Below, piece by piece: positions 58,769 through 64,000 of a stretch of DNA of 64,000 nt. A program made the position numbers and the translations under genes. Origin of the DNA: Streptomyces aquilus (GTDB lineage Bacteria; Actinomycetota; Actinomycetes; Streptomycetales; Streptomycetaceae); NCBI RefSeq assembly GCF_003955715.1, contig NZ_CP034463.1, forward strand, positions 3,906,001-3,970,000, given 5' to 3'. The notes under the pieces were generated by a model, which searched no databases, was not told the DNA's origin, and worked only from the letters and a program-made list of their open reading frames with translations. Numbering within the stretch: position 1 is the stretch's first letter; each line of letters opens with the position of its first letter.

Positions 58769-59140
58769 TCACAGGGGTCGGGAGGTGGACAGGATCCGGG
58801 CCGCGGCATCGGCGACGATCTCCGCCGGCGTGTCCGTGGAGAAGGCGATTCGGTAGCCGGGGACGTTCGCGGTGCCGGTGACGGCGATGACCCAGCCCTC
58901 GCCCGTCACCCAGTCCTCGTCGGCGCCGCCTGGCCGGCCGTTCGGGAAGTAGCCGAGGTAGAACCGGCCGTCGCGCGAGCTGATGTGCACGTCGGCACGG
59001 TCGTCGACGATGTGGGTGAAATCGGTCTGCGAGAACTGGTCGATGACGTCCATCGCCTGGCCGGCTCCGAGCTTCCAGGAGCGGAGCCGCAAGGCGGCGA
59101 CCGTGGTGGCGAATCCGGGTCGCGACGCATCCAATGCCAC
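58769..59140 (-). CDS. short DUF317-like protein, 123 aa
   Basis: A single compact unit with HIVDDRADVHISSRDGRFYLG, then GWVIAVTGTANVPGYRIAFS and the family-like ending TPAEIVADAAARIL. It resembles one half of a DUF317 protein. GTG 59140 has GAGAGG upstream. It lies ahead of the other two small genes on the same strand, probably in one transcript. Confidence 0.65.
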   Translation of the reverse strand: MALDASRPGFATTVAALRLRSWKLGAGQAMDVIDQFSQTDFTHIVDDRADVHISSRDGRFYLGYFPNGRPGGADEDWVTGEGWVIAVTGTANVPGYRIAFSTDTPAEIVADAAARILSTSRPL

Positions 59141-59488
59141 AGCATCACCTCTCTGACCTGGGATTTTCCGGAAGGTCGTTCAGGTTGACATGCTGTTGCG
59201 ACGTTCACCAGTCCTTTGGGGATCTTCCTCGTCTGCCACCGGCGAACTGCTGTCCGTCGACATCGAACCCAGTCCACGGGGGTCTTGCCGTCCAATCCAG
59301 TCGTCGCAGGTAGGCGGCTTGGCGGCGCCGGGCGACCAGTGACCCGCGTTGACAGGAGAGTTAGTCGCCGCAGGTCAGGGCCCTTCCGTCCGACTAACTT
59401 CACCGTCAAAGGACAACTGCCACCCTGCACGCCCGTCGACCTCGGTGCGGGCTACTCGACGAGACGGGCCCACTACTCTCTGACTGTT
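59141..59488. other. 348-nt divergent spacer with a 9-bp inverted repeat
   Basis: The space between divergent genes. It contains AGTTAGTCG (59359-59367) and CGACTAACT (59391-59399), a 9-bp inverted repeat with a 23-nt spacer, just after a TTGACA (59349-59354). The latter could be a -35 box, but no good -10 box follows. No gene is seen. Confidence 0.4.
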
Positions 59489-59827
59489 ATGGAGATCCCG
59501 GAACCTGCCGGACCGCCGTACATCGATCCGGACCGCGAGGACCCGAGCCGCCCCGTCTGCGGGATCTGCCCAGCCACCCGGTACCCACGCGAGCAGTTCC
59601 TCGTCTACAACAGGCCGTCCTGGGAGTGCCCGTTCCATCCGGAGAACGGGCACCGCTACACCCGTGACGAGACCGTGCCCGCCTGCGTCCACCCGGACAA
59701 GATCGGCCTGGAGCCCGACAGGATCGCCCCGCCGCCGAAGGCGCCGCCAGACCCGGGCGAAGCACCGACCGGCCGCCGGGGCTTGAGCTTTCCCTGGAGC
59801 ACCTTGCAGCGGCGCCGTACCTTATGA
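59489..59827 (+). CDS. small protein of unknown function, 112 aa
   Basis: A Pro-rich protein with three Cys/His-containing patches (VCGICPATRYP, WECPFHPENGHRY, VPACVHPDKIG), which may bind zinc. Its last codon is TTA (59822-59824). ATG 59489 has no ribosome site. The 3' end overlaps the convergent acetyltransferase gene by 6 bp. Family not recognised. Confidence 0.5.
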   Translation: MEIPEPAGPPYIDPDREDPSRPVCGICPATRYPREQFLVYNRPSWECPFHPENGHRYTRDETVPACVHPDKIGLEPDRIAPPPKAPPDPGEAPTGRRGLSFPWSTLQRRRTL

Positions 59828-60553
59828 CGCCCCGGCCCGCCAGGAGGCACCGAGGTCCGCGAGCCGACCTCGAAGCGCCCCGCGCTGCTCCTCCAGATCC
59901 TGCGAGGCCGGAGAGAGCAGATAGACGTTGTCCCGGTAGAGGCGGAACCCGAGGCTCTCCCACCCCTGGGCGATCTTGGCGTTGACGCGATCCCACTCGG
60001 CCTGGTCCGTGAGCCGCCGGCTGCTGAGGTCGGTGACGCCGGGCGAGCAGGCAACTGCCCGGCAGCCGGGCATGAGCCGATGGATCACCTCGCTGCCTAG
60101 TACGGCGGCCAGGCCGTGCCCCCGCCACGCAGGGGCCAGCGTGACCCGGTCCATGACGAGCAGCGCGGAGCCGACGTACGCCAGCAGCTCGCTGACCTCT
60201 CTGGTGAATGAGCCCGTCTCGGGATCAAGGAGGACCTGAGCGGTCTCGTACAGCTCCTCCGACTCCTCCTCCATGGCCCAGTAGGCGTTCCGGCCGCGGT
60301 CAAGGTGCACCCGGTAGAACGTCATCGACCCCACGGCGGCGTCCTCGACCGTGCACGAAGGGCACTCCGTGGTGGTACAGCTGCTCGTGGTCGCTGACTC
60401 CCGGCCTGCGTCGTACACACACCGGCGGTGGAGGACAGCCACGTTCCATCGCTCCAGCGTGTCTGCCTGCGGGGTGTCCTGGAGTTCGTCGTCATAGGAG
60501 ATGCGCAGGTGCAGGTCGGAGGGATCGCCTGGAAGCTGGGGCCGCATGCTCAC
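59822..60553 (-). CDS. GNAT-like acetyltransferase
   Basis: A 243-residue protein. The acetyl-CoA-binding motif A is VTLAPAWRGHGLAAVLGSEV (about 145-165), and a preceding strand LLVMDRV plus the later WESLGFRLYRD complete the GNAT pattern. An N-terminal insert has CTTTECPSC, a possible metal site. Substrate unknown. GTG 60553 is preceded by TAGGTT and six bases, so it may be leaderless; ATG 60547 is an alternative. Confidence 0.75.
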   Translation of the reverse strand: MSMRPQLPGDPSDLHLRISYDDELQDTPQADTLERWNVAVLHRRCVYDAGRESATTSSCTTTECPSCTVEDAAVGSMTFYRVHLDRGRNAYWAMEEESEELYETAQVLLDPETGSFTREVSELLAYVGSALLVMDRVTLAPAWRGHGLAAVLGSEVIHRLMPGCRAVACSPGVTDLSSRRLTDQAEWDRVNAKIAQGWESLGFRLYRDNVYLLSPASQDLEEQRGALRGRLADLGASWRAGAS

Positions 60554-60559
60554 CCGGTC

Positions 60560-60565
60560 AACCTA
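60560..60565 (-). promoter_or_regulatory. -10 box TAGGTT for a leaderless gene
   Basis: On the minus strand TAGGTT is followed by six bases and the GTG of the acetyltransferase gene. It overlaps the last codons of the upstream gene on the same strand, which places an internal promoter there. Confidence 0.4.
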
Positions 60566-61093
60566 GACATTGAGGTCCTGCACGATGGCTTCCAGGACGG
60601 CAACCGAACCCTCGATCGACGCGGGCATCACGACGCCGACCACCGTTCGGTGCGCAGCACCGCCCGTTAGTAGCGACGGCTCGGTTTTCTTGGTCACAAT
60701 CCGCAGGAACCGGTGTCCGGGAGACCCCTCGATCCGGTAGCCGGGCTGTAGCCGGGCGAGCCACTCGTGGTCCACGGCCACCGCGCCGCCGAGCAGCGCG
60801 CCGATCCGCAGACTGCGGGTCACCCAGGCCGACCAGGTGATCTCGCTCCAGTCCGAGCCGTCGGCCGCCGCAGGGATGACGTCGGAGAGATCGGGGTGCT
60901 GTTCAGAAACCCAGCGTGAAGGCTGCGCCTTGCGAAGGACCCACTGCCCGTCCCGGGCGACCTCGCCGGGGTCGAGCCCCGGGGTGAGGCGCATGTCCAG
61001 GGCGACGTGGCCGTCAGTGATCCGATCGCCGTGGACCCAGACCTTGTCCTTGTTGACGACCCAGTCGCAGAGCCGCTCCATTGACGCTGTCAC
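60563..61093 (-). CDS. protein of unknown function, 176 aa
   Basis: A mixed alpha/beta protein (DKVWVHGDRITDGHVALDMRL, SDWSEITWSAWVTRSLRIG, GHRFLRIVTKK, VVGVVMPASIEGSVAVLE). No motif known to me. GTG 61093 has GGGAG nine bases upstream; ATG 61081 lacks such a site. It lies directly ahead of the acetyltransferase gene on the same strand and is divergent from the small gene at 61224. Confidence 0.55.
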   Translation of the reverse strand: MTASMERLCDWVVNKDKVWVHGDRITDGHVALDMRLTPGLDPGEVARDGQWVLRKAQPSRWVSEQHPDLSDVIPAAADGSDWSEITWSAWVTRSLRIGALLGGAVAVDHEWLARLQPGYRIEGSPGHRFLRIVTKKTEPSLLTGGAAHRTVVGVVMPASIEGSVAVLEAIVQDLNV

Positions 61094-61223
61094 TCGTTGT
61101 GCTCCCAGGAGAGATCGTTGCCCTTCCACAGTAAGCCGCTGTCCGGGGGCGCCTGACCGGCATGCGCCACGCCCGGCGTCCGAGGACTTGGTTCTGAAAT
61201 CGAACAGGGTTTCTAATAGCGGG

Positions 61224-61454
61224 ATGACTCGGCACCCCTTCCCCCAAGACCTCGTTGAAACGCAGACCGCCTGGTACGTCACATACGGACGGTTGGCGAA
61301 TGGAGACAACGGCGGGGCGGCCGAACAGCGTCGTCGCCTGCTGCAGCTTTCGCAGCGGATCGCTGGTCACGCCTTCTGGCGAAGTCCGGCAGGCACGCCC
61401 GCAGCCCGCGTCGCGCTCAAGGAGCTTGCCCGCGCCGAGGCCGCAGGAGAGTAG
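61224..61454 (+). CDS. small conserved streptomycete-type protein, 76 aa
   Basis: It begins MTRHPFPQDLVETQTAWYVTY and continues QRRRLLQLSQRI and HAFWRSPAGTPAARVALKE. This order (PQDL..TQ.AW..TY, RRRLL.LS, H.FW) matches a short protein I have seen repeatedly in streptomycete genomes next to HTH or mobile-element genes; its function is not known. ATG 61224 has only a weak GCGGG upstream. Confidence 0.65.
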   Translation: MTRHPFPQDLVETQTAWYVTYGRLANGDNGGAAEQRRRLLQLSQRIAGHAFWRSPAGTPAARVALKELARAEAAGE

Positions 61455-61665
61455 CCGTGAGCCGTCACGCCTCGGCCGGCGCCCTATCCGGAAATCCATC
61501 GAGATCCGGCCATCTCCCTCGATCACCGAGGTGTAGCCGCATGGAGCCTGGATAGGCTCCGGCCAGATTCCTCGCAGGTTCACCCCCGTAGCCCGCGAGG
61601 ATCGCCGGGCCCCCGTTCTGTCAGGTCAGGGCGGGGGTCGTGCCGGTGATCTCTAGGAGGCAAAC

Positions 61666-62313
61666 GTGCCGGTGGACTTGGCTATTCGCGTGCGCGAGCA
61701 CACGGAGCGGTACGCAGCCGCCCACGGCGGCGAGCACCCGCTGACCGAGTGCATGCCCTGGGCCGAGGCGATCGTGTCCTGGCTGGAGGCCCAGCCGGAG
61801 GACGACAGCCCGCTCCCGAAGCCTCCGATGTGGCACGGCCCGAACCGATTCGGACCGCGGGTGATCAGCACCGACGAGCTCGCCCTCGCCATCGCCGAGG
61901 CGATGCGCCTGGCGACGGCCGTGTGGGGTGAGCCCCTTGGCGATCTCGCCCTTCACAGCGTCCAGAACGTGCTCCGCGACTGGCTCCGGTGGGACGTCGT
62001 CCCGGGCGCGGGACAGTGGCCGGCGCCGGACGGCACCCCGTACATCGCGCAGTGGGAGGCACTGTTCACGGCCGACGCCGAGCGGGCCAAGGAAGTGACC
62101 TCTTGTGTGTACTGGGCGATCGAGGAGCTGGAGGGGCCCTGGCGCGACATCCAGATGTCGACGGCCTGGTTCCACCGACTGCACACCTACAAGATCGTCT
62201 ACGCGCGGCTCGCGGACGTAGCGCCACTGCTCGGGCTCACCATGCCGATCCGGGTACGCGAACCCGCCGACTACATCAACGTGCCAGATCTGATTGTCGA
62301 ACAGGCCGCCTAG
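61666..62313 (+). CDS. protein of unknown function, 215 aa
   Basis: A soluble protein with Trp-rich helices (PWAEAIVSWLEAQPED, VLRDWLRWDVVPGAG, SCVYWAIEELEGPWRD). GTG 61666 follows a strong CTAGGAGG site. It is the last + strand gene before a bidirectional terminator and stands alone. No family recognised. Confidence 0.6.
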   Translation: MPVDLAIRVREHTERYAAAHGGEHPLTECMPWAEAIVSWLEAQPEDDSPLPKPPMWHGPNRFGPRVISTDELALAIAEAMRLATAVWGEPLGDLALHSVQNVLRDWLRWDVVPGAGQWPAPDGTPYIAQWEALFTADAERAKEVTSCVYWAIEELEGPWRDIQMSTAWFHRLHTYKIVYARLADVAPLLGLTMPIRVREPADYINVPDLIVEQAA

Positions 62314-62331
62314 TCGGCACCGTACGCGCGC

Positions 62332-62367
62332 GAAGGCCCCCGGAATCATCCGATTCCGGGGGCCTTC
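62332..62367. terminator. bidirectional terminator
   Basis: A perfect 16-bp stem (62332-62347 with 62352-62367) and a 4-nt loop between two convergent genes. It lacks long T-runs on either side, as is common in streptomycetes. Confidence 0.85.
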
Positions 62368-62383
62368 GCGGTGTTGTGGGTGG

Positions 62384-63418
62384 TTAGTTCTCGTCGGTGG
62401 CGTCGCCCGTACGGCGTCGGCGGGCTACGACCAGGGCGCCTCCGCCGGCGACGATCAGGAGGCCGGCGCCTCCGAGCAGCCACGGAGTGGCGTCGGCGCC
62501 GGTGTGTGCGAGCGAGCCCTCGGGGGCGGGCGCCGCGGTGCTCGACGCGGTCTCGTCAGAGGTGGGGGTGGCCGAGTCGGACGGGGCCGGGGTGTCCTCG
62601 TCCTTGCCGGGCTTGCCCAGGGTGGGCTTGTCGCTCGGCTTGTCCGTGGGCTTGTCGGTCGGCTTGTCCGTGGGCTTGTCGGTCGGCCTCTCCGTCGGCG
62701 GCGGGGTGGTCGCCGTCTCGGCGTTGGTCGTTGTGACCGTCACCGGATCGCCCGGCTTGGCCTTGAACTCCTTCGGGGGCTTGTAGAGGTCGTAGCCGGC
62801 GGGTGCCTTCACCTGCTTGACCCAGAAGTCTGTGCCGATACGGGAGTTGATGGGGAGCTTGCCGGCGGCCGTGCCGTCGGAGCCGGTGGTCAGTGTGAGG
62901 AGGGTCTTGTCGCCGCTGCCGATGTTGACGGTGGATCCGGCCAGGAGTTTGCCGGTCTTGTCGTCCTTGGCCTTCAGCAGCACCGAGGCGTCCTTGAAGG
63001 GGTCGACGATCGTGAGCGGTGTGTCCGTGTCGGGGGTGACGATGACGTCCTGGTCGTCGACCGTGTCATGCAGGTTGCTGCCGCTGGAGACCTCCTTGAG
63101 GCGGTAGACCCCCGGTGCGAGGTCCTGGAAGGCGAGCTTGCCCTGGGCGTCGGTCTTGCCGCTGGCGGCTTCCTTGCCCGCGGAGTCGAAGAGGGCGAAG
63201 GACGCGCCGGCGAGCACATCGCCGCCGGGGTCCTTCTTCAGGATGGCCACGCCGCCGGTCTCCGGCTCGGCCGCATTGCGCGGAGTCGAGGACGTGGATG
63301 CAGACGGGGCGGGATCGGCGCTCTGGGCCGAGGCGGTCGGCGCCCAGGACAGGGACCCGGTCACCGTGGCGGCGACGGCAACAGCGACTGGGAGGGTGCG
63401 AGCGGAACGGATGCGCAA
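62384..63418 (-). CDS. sortase-anchored surface protein with CnaB domains (LAxTG)
   Basis: A 344-residue secreted protein. A signal peptide (about 1-32, ending TASA) is followed by two CnaB/SpaA-type domains (about 50-130: GGVAILKKDPGG, ASFALFDSAGK, APGVYRLKEV; and 135-225: KTGKLLAGSTVNIG, KAPAGYDLY). A Pro/Thr/Lys repeat (PTDK units) and a Ser-rich stalk come next. The sorting signal is LAHTG, then a membrane helix and RRRR, as used by class E sortases for cell-wall anchoring. TTG 63418 has GGAGAG upstream. The CnaB domains lack an obvious Lys/Asn/Glu isopeptide set by eye. Confidence 0.85.
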   Translation of the reverse strand: MRIRSARTLPVAVAVAATVTGSLSWAPTASAQSADPAPSASTSSTPRNAAEPETGGVAILKKDPGGDVLAGASFALFDSAGKEAASGKTDAQGKLAFQDLAPGVYRLKEVSSGSNLHDTVDDQDVIVTPDTDTPLTIVDPFKDASVLLKAKDDKTGKLLAGSTVNIGSGDKTLLTLTTGSDGTAAGKLPINSRIGTDFWVKQVKAPAGYDLYKPPKEFKAKPGDPVTVTTTNAETATTPPPTERPTDKPTDKPTDKPTDKPSDKPTLGKPGKDEDTPAPSDSATPTSDETASSTAAPAPEGSLAHTGADATPWLLGGAGLLIVAGGGALVVARRRRTGDATDEN

Positions 63419-63557
63419 GAAGGGTCTCTCCAGGGGATACAGGCGGGAACAGGCAAGGCGGGCGCGCAGGTCGTTGTTCAGCGGGAGCGGCCCGGCACTG
63501 GGCGCGGGGGCAGCCAGCGAAGCGGGGACATCCAGAACTCCGTGGCGAGGTGGGCGG

Positions 63558-64000
63558 TCAACGGCTGCGGAGCGAAGCCCCGGCGGTGGGTGTGGGCTGG
63601 GCGACAGGGCGGGCGGCCGGGCGGGACGCGGCAGGCGCCGGGATCCAGAATTGGGCGTACTGCTCGATCGCGGTACGCAGCCCTGCGCCGTCCGCGCCGT
63701 GCCATGGTGGCTGGCTGCTGTGGGGGTGCCAGTCGCGGATGACGGCGTAGCCGTCTCGGCCGGGCACGAGGTCGCGAGCCGTGTCGCGGCGGGCGAAGGT
63801 GCCGTGGTCTGCGAAGCGGAGGATCGCGGTGTCGAGGACGCCCTGCTCGGGGTGGACGACGCGCAGGCGCAGTCCGTCGTACTCACCGTGGCGGATGGTG
63901 GGGGCGAAGTCGATCCGTAGCCGCAGCGGCGAGTTCGGCTGCGGGGATGCGTAAAGGGCGTCGCCGACAATGGCGTACTGGTGGAGAGGCAGTTCGATGA
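63558..64000 (-). CDS. protein of unknown function, C-terminal 146 residues (5' end outside window)
   Basis: This frame enters from the right edge on the minus strand and runs to TGA at 63558. It reads IELPLHQYAIVGDALYA, LRLRIDFAPTIRHGEYDGLR, ILRFADHGTFARRD and IRDWHPHSSQPPWHG, with a Pro/Ala-rich tail. The composition and third-position bias are those of a real gene. The start lies beyond the window. No family recognised. It is upstream of the surface-protein gene on the same strand. Confidence 0.6.
   Translation of the reverse strand, partial: IELPLHQYAIVGDALYASPQPNSPLRLRIDFAPTIRHGEYDGLRLRVVHPEQGVLDTAILRFADHGTFARRDTARDLVPGRDGYAVIRDWHPHSSQPPWHGADGAGLRTAIEQYAQFWIPAPAASRPAARPVAQPTPTAGASLRSR

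Noticed and set aside
62640..62695. Short tandem repeats that might be read as a CRISPR array
   Set aside because: They are in-frame codons of a Pro/Thr/Lys stalk with no spacers; no CRISPR or cas gene is seen anywhere.
62294..63742. 482-codon plus-strand frame with GL/VR repeats
   Set aside because: Its repeats are the reverse reading of the PTDK repeats of the LAxTG surface protein.

Overview
The window looks like Streptomyces or a close relative. It is very GC-rich with strong GC bias at third codon positions, uses ATG/GTG/TTG starts with AGGAG-type ribosome sites, has several apparently leaderless genes and only a handful of TTA codons, and carries families typical of streptomycetes (conservon, DUF317, DUF6233, DUF574-type methyltransferase, a WhiB-like protein, LAxTG surface protein). 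Most of it is accessory DNA; no rRNA or tRNA gene and no integrase was found.

Layout. 0-2 kb: end of an alpha/beta hydrolase and a large XRE regulator. 2.4-6.9 kb: regulatory/methyltransferase block (RsbW-like ATPase, DUF6415-like protein, tandem-HTH protein, PIMT-like and DUF574 methyltransferases). 7.1-11.4 kb: a coupled run of Nudix-APH fusion, methyltransferase-Nudix fusion, EEP phosphoesterase and 2H phosphoesterase. 11.5-20.9 kb: an FxLD-type class I lanthipeptide locus (methyltransferase, precursor, attenuator hairpin, LanB, LanC, thiopeptide-type SpaB_C protein, a TPR-like unknown, second methyltransferase). 21.1-26.8 kb: a conservon (cvnA-D) with a GAF protein and an acyl-CoA-dehydrogenase-like protein. 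27.6-36.2 kb: two more EEP proteins, a helicase, an ABC exporter, a frameshifted tandem Nudix gene and a second 2H phosphoesterase. 36.3-46.9 kb: DUF6233, a PD-(D/E)XK nuclease, paralogous small proteins, a deoxyribosyltransferase-like protein, another Nudix enzyme, and an XRE-ImmA-MAB_1171c-amidase operon. 47-55 kb: a plasmid-like mobilisation block (HTH protein with iterons, WhiB-like, DUF2637-like membrane protein, MobC, relaxase, candidate oriT). 55-64 kb: lipoprotein, second PD-(D/E)XK nuclease, DUF317 proteins, GNAT enzyme and a sortase-anchored CnaB protein.

How the parts may fit. The lanthipeptide locus has the core maturation enzymes: LanB plus a separate SpaB_C protein for dehydration, LanC for ring closure, and PIMT-like FxLD methyltransferases that probably act on an Asp. 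No leader peptidase is visible and the only exporter is about 12 kb away. The locus is flanked on both sides by the same unusual set of phosphoester hydrolases (3 EEP, 2 2H, 4 Nudix domains in the two modules, a fifth nearby). That repeated module is the best candidate for an undescribed system. Other signals of note are two copies of a promoter-leader with fixed spacing (6.9 and 21.1 kb), iterons with a 23-bp period inside a coding sequence (48.5 kb), and a 17-bp-arm inverted repeat at the start of mobC (52.7 kb).

Limits. Everything was read by eye from sequence; family calls rest on motifs and remembered family features, not on searches. Starts are uncertain where stated.
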